Source: Sulfurimonas sp.
GTDB lineage: Bacteria > Campylobacterota > Campylobacteria > Campylobacterales > Sulfurimonadaceae
DNA: 46,741 nucleotides
Direction of reading: 5' to 3'
Assembly (NCBI RefSeq): GCF_023228785.1
Contig: NZ_JALOAN010000017.1
Span: 1 to 46,741 of the forward strand
Shown in pieces: positions 25,567-33,007 of this stretch. A program made the position numbers and the translations under genes. Every line of letters starts with the position of its first letter. The first letter of the stretch is position 1. The notes below the pieces were generated by a model, which saw only the letters and a list, made by a program, of their open reading frames with translations, was not told the DNA's origin and made no database searches.

Positions 25567-26271
25567 ATGGCTTGTGATTCAGGTTCAAAACCAATAGAAG
25601 AAGTTGAAACAGTAGTTTCTAGCAATGATAATAATATAGAAAAAAAGGAAAAAAATATGAGCTCAAGTTTAGTTTTAAGAAAAGCACCAGAGTTTAAAAT
25701 GGAAGCGTATGACTCTAAAACAGGTCACTACACAGAAGTTTCAAGCGAAGATTATAAAGGCAAATGGACAGTAGTATGTTTCTACCCAGCTGACTTTACA
25801 TTTGTATGTCCTACAGAGATAGCGGCAATGAATGCAAAATATGATGAGTTTCAAGAGTTAAATACTGAGATCTTAGCAATCTCAACAGATACAAAATTCT
25901 CTCATAAGAGATTCGTAGAGACTGAACCACTTTTAAAAGGTCTAAAACTTACAATAGGTGCAGATCCAACTGGAACTGTTGCTCGTGCATTTGGTGTAAT
26001 GATCGAAGAAGAGGGTGTTGCTCTTCGTGGAAGATTTCTAATCAATCCAGAGGGAACTGTAGTAGCTCAAGAAGTTCAAGCTCCAATGGTTGGAAGAAAT
26101 GTACATGAATTTTTAAGACAAGTAAGAGCGTGGCAACATGCAGAGTCAACTGGTGAAGTTTGTCCAGCTGGTTGGAAACCTGGTAAAAAAACACTTCCAG
26201 TAAACACTGACGTTGAGCAGATGACAGGTCGTGTCGGGGATTATATTACGATCGAAGAGATTATGTCTTAG
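25567..26271 (+). CDS. ahpC: 2-Cys peroxiredoxin, AhpC type, with possible alternative start
   Basis: 234 residues from ATG 25567, or 204 from ATG 25657. It reduces H2O2 and organic hydroperoxides in the cytoplasm. Peroxidatic Cys is C81 in DFTFVCPTE, resolving Cys is C199 in GEVCPAGWKPGKK. Family members are near 190-200 residues, so the second start fits better. Both starts have AAAGGA at good spacing (25555-25560 and 25644-25649). The 30-residue N-terminal extension is acidic and low complexity (EEVETVVSSNDNNIEKKEK). Own promoter, strong terminator downstream. Confidence 0.93.
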   Translation: MACDSGSKPIEEVETVVSSNDNNIEKKEKNMSSSLVLRKAPEFKMEAYDSKTGHYTEVSSEDYKGKWTVVCFYPADFTFVCPTEIAAMNAKYDEFQELNTEILAISTDTKFSHKRFVETEPLLKGLKLTIGADPTGTVARAFGVMIEEEGVALRGRFLINPEGTVVAQEVQAPMVGRNVHEFLRQVRAWQHAESTGEVCPAGWKPGKKTLPVNTDVEQMTGRVGDYITIEEIMS

Positions 26272-26278
26272 TGAAGCT

Positions 26279-26314
26279 AAACAAGCCAAGAAGCATAAAA
26301 CTCTTGGCTTGTTT
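26279..26314. terminator. Strong terminator between ahpC and cytochrome c gene
   Basis: AAACAAGCCAAGA (26279-26291) pairs perfectly with TCTTGGCTTGTTT (26302-26314), a 13-bp stem with a 10-base loop, followed by a T run (ATTTTTT). The stem is AT-flanked on both sides and can stop transcription from both convergent genes. Confidence 0.85.
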
Positions 26315-26324
26315 GTAAGATTTT

Positions 26325-26849
26325 TTAAAACTTAGAAATATGTTGAGATAAAACTTCAATATCCTCAGGACTAAGATTTTTAACTTGTCCACTCATAAGA
26401 CCTTTCATCGCTCCACCATAAGTACCACTTTTATAACCATTTAGTGCATCAGCAATTTTTTGTGCTGACCAACCTTTTATGATTTGCGACTTGCCTAAGG
26501 CTGCTTTTGAAGCGTCTGCTCCGTGACATGCTGCACAAGTTTTGTAAAGTGTAGATCCATCTTTAGTGACAGCAACTTTTTGTTTGACTTCTTCTATAGC
26601 CTCTTTTGCCGTCTCTTTTAGCTCTTTTGTCACCTCTTTAGCTTTTTCTTTTACTTCTTTTGTGACTTCTTGGGCTGTCTCTTTTACCTCTTGTGCAGTC
26701 TCGGTAATTGCTTTTTTCGCTGACTCTACATTTTCTTCTACCTGCTCTTTTACTTGAGTTTTTTTCTCAACAACTTTGTTTTGTGTTGAAGCATCATCAC
26801 CACAACCAATAAGTAAAAAACCTATCAACGCATATAGTACTATCTTCAT
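26325..26849 (-). CDS. Lipid-anchored cytochrome c with LEA-like helical linker
   Basis: 174 residues. Lipobox FLLIGC gives lipidated C16. Residues about 30-92 are one long Lys/Glu/Ala/Val-rich amphipathic helix with repeats of the type KETAQEVKE/TKEVKEKA. The C-terminal ~80 residues are a class I cytochrome c: CAACH at 105-109, and likely axial Met in GAMKGLMSG, ending LSPEDIEVLSQHISKF. The heme domain would be held on a stalk away from the membrane to carry electrons in the periplasm. The linker resembles LEA/apolipoprotein 11-mers. Single gene. Confidence 0.88.
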   Translation of the reverse strand: MKIVLYALIGFLLIGCGDDASTQNKVVEKKTQVKEQVEENVESAKKAITETAQEVKETAQEVTKEVKEKAKEVTKELKETAKEAIEEVKQKVAVTKDGSTLYKTCAACHGADASKAALGKSQIIKGWSAQKIADALNGYKSGTYGGAMKGLMSGQVKNLSPEDIEVLSQHISKF

Positions 26850-26958
26850 AAATATCCCTTATTTTAAATTTTAACTATAAAGCAATACACTTGCATGACT
26901 CAAGTTAAGCACTATTATATAAAAACATCATTTGAAATAGCTTTATAAAGATATATGA

Positions 26959-26964
26959 TACAAT
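26959..26964 (+). promoter_or_regulatory. -10 box of the EamA transporter gene
   Basis: TACAAT preceded by ATGA, about 25 bases before AAAAGG (26976-26981). A start near 26971 for the transcript means that translation must begin downstream of it. Confidence 0.4.
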
Positions 26965-26988
26965 CTGTTTTTTTTAAAAGGCATTATT

Positions 26989-27861
26989 ATTTTACTCGCT
27001 CACCTCTATCTCTCTATAGCCACTATCTTGATTGCTAGTTCTTTTTTAGTCTCAGCAGAACTCTCTGGACTTATTGATTCTATCTCTATAACTTTGTACA
27101 GGTTTGTTATTGCGGTTATCGTTTTATCTCTAATTTTTATAAAAAAAGAGTATCGCCAAAAATTCGCTTCTACTTTTTTAAGAGGTTCTGTCGTTGGTAT
27201 ATTTTACGCTTTATATTTTATCGGGATGTTTAAGGCTTTAGAGACAACTACAGTCCTAAATACAAGTACTCTCTACACTCTCATTCCTCTCATAACTGCG
27301 ATTTTATGTATTTTCTTTTTTAAAGAAAAGATAAGTAAAAAACAATTTTTAGTCTATCTTGTTGCGATGTTTGGCACGATCATTGTTGTTTTTAAAGCAG
27401 ATCTAGATCTATTTTTGAGCTTTTCACTTAACTCTGGAGATATAATATTTTTACTAGGTTCTATATGCATGGCATTTTATTCTATATTTTTAAAAGTATT
27501 GCATAGAAAAGGTGATAAGACTTTGGTCTTTGTCTTTAGTACGCTTTTAGGTGGATCTATCGCTATGTTTTTAACGATGCAAATTTTAAATATTCCTCTT
27601 GAGTGGGAAAAAATTGAAGGTGATTACTTTTACTATGTACTCTACTTAGCCCTTGCTAGTACTATTTTAACACTCTTTTTATATCAAAAAAGTGCAGCAC
27701 TGCTAGGGTCTAAAAAACTTATGGCGTATCTATATTTAAGCCCAGCTATTGTTGCAGTTATGTCGTACTTTTGGCATGGTGTATCTATAACTTGGAGTGT
27801 CTTTTTTGGGATAGTAGTATCTCTTTTTGCCACTATAATTTTGCTAAAAGAGAAAGTGTAA
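26989..27861 (+). CDS. EamA/DMT family transporter, probably AUU start
   Basis: About 290 residues and ten TM helices in two EamA halves, an inner-membrane drug/metabolite carrier of unknown substrate. There is no ATG, GTG or TTG in frame upstream of the TTG at 27028. Starting at 27028 would cut off most of TM1. The frame upstream reads LLAHLYLSIATILIAS, which is how EamA proteins usually begin, and AAAAGG (26976-26981) lies 7 bases before ATT at 26989. I therefore place the start at this ATT. The C-terminus ends IILLKEKV. Confidence 0.75.
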   Translation: MLLAHLYLSIATILIASSFLVSAELSGLIDSISITLYRFVIAVIVLSLIFIKKEYRQKFASTFLRGSVVGIFYALYFIGMFKALETTTVLNTSTLYTLIPLITAILCIFFFKEKISKKQFLVYLVAMFGTIIVVFKADLDLFLSFSLNSGDIIFLLGSICMAFYSIFLKVLHRKGDKTLVFVFSTLLGGSIAMFLTMQILNIPLEWEKIEGDYFYYVLYLALASTILTLFLYQKSAALLGSKKLMAYLYLSPAIVAVMSYFWHGVSITWSVFFGIVVSLFATIILLKEKV

Positions 27862-27918
27862 AACCTACTAAATTTTATCAATATTTATAAAACGATGAGA
27901 GTAAATATCAAAATCTGC

Positions 27919-27924
27919 TATAAT
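27919..27924 (+). promoter_or_regulatory. -10 box with leaderless spacing
   Basis: TATAAT ends 7 bases before the ATG at 27932 and no ribosome site lies between. Transcription would start at or next to the ATG, so the mRNA is probably leaderless. Confidence 0.45.
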
Positions 27925-27931
27925 TTCATTT

Positions 27932-28201
27932 ATGAAACTAAGACTGCTGATATCATTTTTATTTATCATTGCTACAACTCTTACTGCTATACATGAACTA
28001 GAGCATATTGGGCATGAACACGATAGCTCTACATGTCTCATCTGTGTAGTTGATAACCACTCAGTATCAGCGGATATTATCGATGATTTTACTGAAGTTG
28101 AGATTGTAAGATTTAGCAATATTAGTTCTACACTTTTAGTCAAACACACACATATAAAAGATCACTCATACCAGACTCGCGCACCTCCTTCTAACTCCTA
28201 A
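27932..28201 (+). CDS. Small exported His/Cys-rich protein, putative metal-related
   Basis: 89 residues with a signal peptide or signal anchor (about 1-20). The next part is packed with possible metal ligands: HELEHIGHEHDSSTCLICVVDNH, with CxxC and six or more His. A further His run follows (KHTHIKDHSY). It resembles small DUF2946-type proteins of metal-uptake loci, but I cannot name a family. Its position ahead of a His-rich barrel and a ZnuA/ZnuB pair suggests zinc handling in the periplasm. No ribosome site precedes it. Confidence 0.6.
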   Translation: MKLRLLISFLFIIATTLTAIHELEHIGHEHDSSTCLICVVDNHSVSADIIDDFTEVEIVRFSNISSTLLVKHTHIKDHSYQTRAPPSNS

Positions 28202-28249
28202 AACAAAAAAATTATTACAAATAAACACTCTGAGTAAGCTATAAACTAG

Positions 28250-28440
28250 ATTCCGTGTCAAGCACGGAATGACGGAACACAAGTCGTCTTGCGAGAGACA
28301 AGTCATCCTGCGAAAGACAAGTCATCCTGCGGGAAACAAGTCATCCTGTGAGGGACACGTCATCTTGCGAGACGCAAGTCATCTTGCGAAAGACACGTCG
28401 TCTTGCGGGAAACACGTCATCCTGAACTTGATTCAGGATC
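28250..28440 (+). repeat. Palindrome-capped tandem array 1 (seven 19-bp units)
   Basis: Left cap ATTCCGTG-TCAAG-CACGGAAT (28250-28270), seven 19-bp units of the type ACAAGTCATCCTGCGAAAG (28279-28411), an eighth that merges into the right cap ATCCTGAA-CTTGA-TTCAGGAT (28419-28439). Flanks (ACACTCTGAGTAAGCTATAAA on the left) match those of array 2. It lies between the small His-rich gene and the barrel gene. No gene inside and no spacers, so it is not a CRISPR array. Confidence 0.9.
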
Positions 28441-28479
28441 TAGCTTGATACCTATTTGGAGCATTCAAATATAAAAAAT

Positions 28480-28485
28480 TATACT
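28480..28485 (+). promoter_or_regulatory. -10 box of the His-rich barrel gene
   Basis: TATACT, 13 bases before the ATG at 28499, with AGGAC between them. The barrel gene can thus be transcribed independently of the array upstream. Confidence 0.35.
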
Positions 28486-28498
28486 ATTTAGGACAATT

Positions 28499-29758
28499 AT
28501 GAAAAAAATACTACTATCAAGCACACTTTGTGCAGTTATGGCTTTTGGTGCAGATGTTCTGCCAGTTGAGAAAAGAACTTTTGCTCAGTCGAAGTTTATT
28601 CCAGATATCTCTTTGATTATGGATATGTCTTATGTTGACAGAAGTAAAAAAGATCATGAACTTGAACACCTTGAAGTTCCGGGAGTTGCTCATGGACTCT
28701 TAGGATCTCACTCTCACGATGATCACGATCATGCAACTTACAATGCAAGCAATGGCTTCAATCTAAACTATGCAGAGTTAGTTCTCTCAAGTTCAGTTGA
28801 TCCATTTTTTACTATGGATGGAGTTTTCCACTTTAGCGAAAATGGAGTTGAGATAGAAGAGCTTTACTTTACAACTACAGCTCTAGGATATGGTACAAGA
28901 GTAAAGGGTGGAAAGTTTAACTCAAACTTTGGTTATCTAAATGAGCAACATCACCACTACTGGGATTTTACAGATATGCCTCTAGTTTATGAGTCTTTTT
29001 TAGGGATGCACGGCATAAATGAAAAGGGAGCTCAATTTCAATGGACAGCACCAACTTCTACTTACTTGATGTTAGGAGCTGAAGTTCTTCAAGGTGAAAA
29101 TGAGCAGATGTTTGGAAATGGTGAGATAGATCTAACTGCTATTGGGGGTACAGAAATTGAAGCAGCTGATGCGCCATCACTCTTTATCGCTTATGCTAAA
29201 GCATCTTTTGACATTGGAGATACTACTATCTTAGGTGGTTTATCTTATGCACAAGGAAAATCAAGAATTGACCATATGAAAGATGCTAATGCACATGCAT
29301 TTAGTGCCGATTCTAAGATATATGGAGCTGATTTAGTTATTAAGCACTATTTTGATTCTTATAGCTCGCTAAAATGGCAGAGTGAGTGGTTGATGCGTGA
29401 TATGGATGGAAAAATGTATAATGCTGCTAAGCCAAATGGTGTAAATCTTACAAAAGAACAAGCAGGTCTTTACTCTCAACTCATATATGCGTATGACCAA
29501 AACTGGAAAGTAGGAGCTAGATATGACACAATATATCAAAATGATGTAAAAACAGCTGGTACTAATCAAAACATGCCAACTAATATGGATAAATACTCTG
29601 CGATGATCGAGTACTCAACAAGTGAGTTTGCAAGATTTAGACTTCAATATGATCGCAACAACGCTCTATATAATGATAACGATGTAAGACAAAAAATAGA
29701 TACTCTTACTTTTCAAGTAAATATCTCCATCGGTGCTCACGGAGCTCATAGTTTTTAA
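28499..29758 (+). CDS. Outer-membrane beta-barrel with His-rich segment, zinc-uptake-like
   Basis: 419 residues with a signal peptide (about 1-18, AFGA). A His/Asp cluster (SHSHDDHDHAT, about 70-80) and a second (NEQHHHYW) would bind Zn or a similar cation. The rest has amphipathic strands (GATILGGLSYAQG-like, VGARYDTIYQND, FARFRLQYDRNNALY) and ends with Phe, as outer-membrane barrels do. No TonB box or plug is visible, so it is porin-like, not a TonB receptor. Context with ZnuA/ZnuB suggests an outer-membrane entry route for zinc. Direct copies of a repeat element lie on both sides. Confidence 0.7.
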   Translation: MKKILLSSTLCAVMAFGADVLPVEKRTFAQSKFIPDISLIMDMSYVDRSKKDHELEHLEVPGVAHGLLGSHSHDDHDHATYNASNGFNLNYAELVLSSSVDPFFTMDGVFHFSENGVEIEELYFTTTALGYGTRVKGGKFNSNFGYLNEQHHHYWDFTDMPLVYESFLGMHGINEKGAQFQWTAPTSTYLMLGAEVLQGENEQMFGNGEIDLTAIGGTEIEAADAPSLFIAYAKASFDIGDTTILGGLSYAQGKSRIDHMKDANAHAFSADSKIYGADLVIKHYFDSYSSLKWQSEWLMRDMDGKMYNAAKPNGVNLTKEQAGLYSQLIYAYDQNWKVGARYDTIYQNDVKTAGTNQNMPTNMDKYSAMIEYSTSEFARFRLQYDRNNALYNDNDVRQKIDTLTFQVNISIGAHGAHSF

Positions 29759-29760
29759 TT

Positions 29761-29890
29761 GAACACTCTGATTAAGCTATAAATTAGATTCCGTGTCAAG
29801 CACGGAATGACGGGACACAAGCCAGCCTGCAGAACACACGTCATCCTGAACTTGATTCAGGATCTAACTTAATAATTGTTCAGAACACTC
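29761..29890 (+). repeat. Palindrome-capped array 2 (one 19-bp unit), flanked by 8-bp direct repeats
   Basis: Left cap at 29788-29808 and right cap at 29843-29863 are identical to those of array 1, but only one 19-bp unit (29817-29835) lies between. The outer parts (CTGATTAAGC... and ...AATTGTTCAG) are loosely inverted. GAACACTC occurs at 29761-29768 and again at 29883-29890, as a target-site duplication would look. It begins 2 bases after the barrel stop codon. Confidence 0.85.
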
Positions 29891-29893
29891 AAT

Positions 29894-29899
29894 TATAAT
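29894..29899 (+). promoter_or_regulatory. -10 box of znuA
   Basis: TATAAT, immediately after the edge of array 2, with AAAGGA (29905-29910) before the ATG at 29917. Suggests that znuA has its own start despite the repeat upstream. Confidence 0.4.
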
Positions 29900-29916
29900 C
29901 CGCAAAAGGAACAGTA

Positions 29917-30789
29917 ATGAATAAATTTTTACTACTACTCTTACCATTGTCACTTTTTGCTCATCTAAATATCGCAGTTAGTTATCCATATATTGGAGCG
30001 TTAACAAAAGTGATAGGTGGTGATCATATAAATAGTGTAGTTTTAGCAAAAGGGAACTGGGATCCACACTTCGTGGTTCCTCGTCCTTCGCTTATCTCAA
30101 AAGTCAGATCTGCTGATGCCCTTATTATGAATGGTGCCCAACTAGAGATCGGTTGGCTTCCACCTCTAATAGATAGAGCCTCAAACCCAAAAGCAAAAGT
30201 GGGAGCGAGTACATTTTTAAATCTCTCTCATCATGTAGATCTACTGCATAAACCAGCTTTAGTTGATCGATCAGGTGGAGATGTACATCCCGATGGAAAC
30301 CCACACTTTCATCTAAATCCAGAAAATATCAAAACTTTAGCAAAGACTATAGAGAAGTTTTTAATCTCTATAGATATAGAGCATAGAAGTGTTTATGAGA
30401 AAAACTACCTAGAGTTTGAAAAAATGTGGAGCCTTAAGATAGAAGAGTGGAAAGAAAAAATGGCGGATAAAAAAGGTAAAAAAGTTATACAGTTTCATGA
30501 TAACTTGGCCTATTTTAACGATGCTTATGGACTTGTAAACATTGGTACTATTGAGCCACTTCCAGGGATCCCGCCATCTTCAAGACATACTATAGATCTT
30601 ATAGAACTTATAAAAAAAGAGAAGCCTTGTTGCATCTTGCATGATGTCTATCACTCAACAAAAACGGCTAAGTTTATCTCATCAAAGAGTGGGATCGAGA
30701 TAGTTTTGATGCCTCATGATATTGAAGCATTAGAAAACATTGGAGATCTAAGTTCTTTGTTTGACTACTTAACGAGTGCTATAAAATGA
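29917..30789 (+). CDS. znuA: Metal ABC transporter substrate-binding protein (ZnuA-like)
   Basis: 290 residues of the cluster A-I metal-binding fold with a signal peptide (about 1-15). Expected ligands are present: His in NWDPHFVVPRP, His in NPHFHLNPEN, His in VIQFHDNLAYF, and a late acid in VLMPHDIEAL. The His-rich loop of classic ZnuA is short here (GGDVHPDGNPHFH). Zinc or manganese is the likely ligand; zinc is favoured by the neighbours. It overlaps the permease gene by 4 nt. Confidence 0.88.
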   Translation: MNKFLLLLLPLSLFAHLNIAVSYPYIGALTKVIGGDHINSVVLAKGNWDPHFVVPRPSLISKVRSADALIMNGAQLEIGWLPPLIDRASNPKAKVGASTFLNLSHHVDLLHKPALVDRSGGDVHPDGNPHFHLNPENIKTLAKTIEKFLISIDIEHRSVYEKNYLEFEKMWSLKIEEWKEKMADKKGKKVIQFHDNLAYFNDAYGLVNIGTIEPLPGIPPSSRHTIDLIELIKKEKPCCILHDVYHSTKTAKFISSKSGIEIVLMPHDIEALENIGDLSSLFDYLTSAIK

Positions 30790-31541
30790 GTGATATTTTA
30801 CTAGTTCCAATAGCCTTAGTTATAGTGCTTGTTATGATGCACTCTTGGTTTGGTATGGGGATCTTAAAGCGAGGCATCATCTTTACAGATCTAGCCATCG
30901 CTCAGTTTGCAGCTCTTGGATCTTCAGTTAGTCTTGGTTACTTTCATGAGGAGTATTTTTATCTGCTAACTCTTAGTTTTGCTCTCTTAAGCGCATTTCT
31001 TATAGCCATAGCATCTCAAAGAAAACTGCAACTTGAAGCTTTTATAGGGCTACTCTATGTGCTTGGAGCTAGTGGGATTATGATGGTTCTTTCTCACTCT
31101 GCTGAGGGGATGGAACACTTTAAGTCACTTCTTGCGAGTGATATTTTGTTTACTCCTCCATCAGAAGTTCTAAAAAGTACAATCATTTACGCAGCTATTG
31201 CTCTTGTCTTATGGAAGATCTACCCAAAAACAAGTGGCTTTTTAAAAGAGTTGATGTTCTTCTCTCTCTTGGCACTTACGGTTACTTCTTCAGTTGCATT
31301 GGCTGGCGTTTTAGTAGTTTTTGTTCTACTTATTGCACCTGCTTTAGTTTCCATCTCTTTAAAACTAAAAAGAGTCTATCTTGGTAGTTTTGCCTTTGGG
31401 TGGTTTTTTAGTATAAGTGCCATTATCATCTCTTACTACTATGATCTACCAACTGGCTACAGCATTGTGTTTTTGGGAGCATTACTTAGTTGTGTTATAG
31501 TCTTGTTAAGTAGCAAAAAGGTAAGTAACAATGACATTTAG
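30786..31541 (+). CDS. znuB: Metal ABC transporter permease (ZnuB-like)
   Basis: 251 residues, about eight TM helices, of the ABC-3 family. GIIFTDLAIAQFAALGSSVSL is the conserved segment of TM2-TM3, and the ALAGVLVVFVLLIAPALVS stretch contains the usual coupling region. It forms the inner-membrane channel for the ZnuA ligand. Odd point: no ATPase gene (ZnuC) is found before or after it, so the motor must come from elsewhere. Coupled to znuA by ATGA and overlapping the rhodanese gene by 11 nt. Confidence 0.88.
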   Translation: MSDILLVPIALVIVLVMMHSWFGMGILKRGIIFTDLAIAQFAALGSSVSLGYFHEEYFYLLTLSFALLSAFLIAIASQRKLQLEAFIGLLYVLGASGIMMVLSHSAEGMEHFKSLLASDILFTPPSEVLKSTIIYAAIALVLWKIYPKTSGFLKELMFFSLLALTVTSSVALAGVLVVFVLLIAPALVSISLKLKRVYLGSFAFGWFFSISAIIISYYYDLPTGYSIVFLGALLSCVIVLLSSKKVSNNDI

Positions 31542-31836
31542 TGATGAGTGGACTCAAAAAGAGTTTTTAGAAAATAAAAAGCTTCTCAAAGAGCAAGGTA
31601 TAAAAGTCTTGCTAATTGATACTATACTCTCTCCTATAGATAAAGCCCAAACTGTAGTTTACAACCCGTTTCTTTTAAAAGATGAACCTGAGGGAAGCGT
31701 ATTTGTCTTCTACTGTGACACAGGAAAAGCGACTCTTGATAGACTTGAGGAGTATAGGCTTAAGTTTCCCAAACACCACTGCATCTCGCTAAAAGGTGGT
31801 CGTGGATATTGGCGAAAAAATATGTCGATACTTTAG
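31531..31836 (+). CDS. Single-domain rhodanese-like protein
   Basis: 101 residues. The C-terminal half carries the rhodanese pattern: FVFYCDTGKAT with the active Cys, and HHCISLKGGRGYWR, like the LxGGxxAW end of the fold. The N-terminal part is shorter than usual, so the domain may be compact or degenerate. Overlaps znuB by 11 nt, so it belongs to the metal locus. Its stop overlaps that of the convergent cyclase by 4 nt. A role in sulfur transfer or metal stress is a guess. Confidence 0.7.
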   Translation: MTFSDEWTQKEFLENKKLLKEQGIKVLLIDTILSPIDKAQTVVYNPFLLKDEPEGSVFVFYCDTGKATLDRLEEYRLKFPKHHCISLKGGRGYWRKNMSIL

Positions 31837-32858
31837 TACTTAATGCTCACCATATTTCTTCCATTTTCTTTTGAATCGTAGAGCGCTTCATCTGCTTTTT
31901 TTATAACAGCATCTGAGTTTTTATCTTTTGATCTATACTGAGAAACACCGAAACTACAGGTTAATTTTCCAATAATTGGAAACTCATACTCTTGTATGGC
32001 AACTCTTAGCTTTTGAGCTACTATATAGGCTTGATCCATATCTGACTTAGGACAAATTATAAGAAACTCTTCTCCTCCCCAGCGACCTAAAACATCTGTT
32101 TGTCTTATCTTTGACTTTAAAATTTCTACGACGCTTATGAGGATCTTATCTCCAGCATCGTGTCCGTGGTTATCGTTGACAGATTTAAAGTAGTCTATAT
32201 CTATGATAATAACTGAGTAGATCTCTCCATATCTGTTAGCTCTTTGCGTCTCTTTCGCTAAGATATTTTCTAGATGAAGTCTGTTGTAGATCTGGGTTAG
32301 TTTGTCTGTTACAGAGAGTTTTTGAGCATATTTTTTATCTGTAATATCTTGGCGAATGGCACTGTAGCCTTCTATCTCTCCATACTTGTTTATGATGGGT
32401 GTAATAGTTGCATCAATCCAGTAAGCTCCCCCTGCTTTGTTCATGTTTTTAAGTTCGCCTTTAAAAACTTCACCTTGAGTTATGGTCTGCCAAAGCTTTT
32501 TAAAGACTGCTTTTGGAGTATCTGGATGTTTAAAAATCCTATGATTTTTCCCTATCAACTCCTCTTTTGTATAACCGGTTAATTTACAAAGAGCCTCACT
32601 AGCATAAGTAATATTGCCTTTTTTATCGCTATATGAGATAAGCACATGCTTGTCTATAATATCTATGTTTTGTTGTAGATTTTTTGAGTACTCTTCGATG
32701 ATGCTGTATCTGTATAAAACAAACACAAGTGCTAAAATGATCATGCCTAAAATAAGCCAATATATAAGCGAAGAATTACTCTCCTGTGCACTGGCATAAA
32801 GAGGAGAAAGTGTTAAAAATAATAAACTAATTTTATAAATATATTTATTTTCTTTCAT
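31833..32858 (-). CDS. PAS-GGDEF diguanylate cyclase, membrane-anchored
   Basis: 341 residues. A signal sequence (about 8-24) and one TM (about 32-50) are followed by a PAS domain (about 65-180) with KHPDTPKAVFKKLW, and a GGDEF domain (about 182-341). The catalytic motif is GGEEF (261-265) and an RxxD inhibitory site (RQTD, 252-255) precedes it. Both are intact, so it should make c-di-GMP with product feedback. The PAS may sense redox or an aromatic/heme/flavin ligand. Single minus-strand gene. Confidence 0.92.
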   Translation of the reverse strand: MKENKYIYKISLLFLTLSPLYASAQESNSSLIYWLILGMIILALVFVLYRYSIIEEYSKNLQQNIDIIDKHVLISYSDKKGNITYASEALCKLTGYTKEELIGKNHRIFKHPDTPKAVFKKLWQTITQGEVFKGELKNMNKAGGAYWIDATITPIINKYGEIEGYSAIRQDITDKKYAQKLSVTDKLTQIYNRLHLENILAKETQRANRYGEIYSVIIIDIDYFKSVNDNHGHDAGDKILISVVEILKSKIRQTDVLGRWGGEEFLIICPKSDMDQAYIVAQKLRVAIQEYEFPIIGKLTCSFGVSQYRSKDKNSDAVIKKADEALYDSKENGRNMVSIKY

Positions 32859-32974
32859 ATACTATTGTACATCTTATAATCATAAAATCACTTTAACTGT
32901 CTCCAAATTTATCATAATTGTCTCTAGAAAAAGAAAAATGAAAAAAGCTCACTGGTTGCTCACTAGAGTTTTGC

Positions 32975-32980
32975 TATAAT
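32975..32980 (+). promoter_or_regulatory. -10 box of the mscS gene
   Basis: TATAAT in TTTTGCTATAATTTC (TGC/TATAAT, extended -10 type), 28 bases before the ATG, with GAGAGGA as ribosome site. Confidence 0.5.
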
Positions 32981-33007
32981 TTCAAAATTTTTGATAGAGA
33001 GGATAAA

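Noticed and set aside
28250..28440. CRISPR-like array of short repeats
   Set aside because: Units are contiguous 19-mers without unique spacers, are capped by palindromes, and no cas genes are near.
32322..32582. 86-codon plus-strand ORF over the cyclase gene
   Set aside because: Reverse-frame shadow of the PAS region, without ribosome site.
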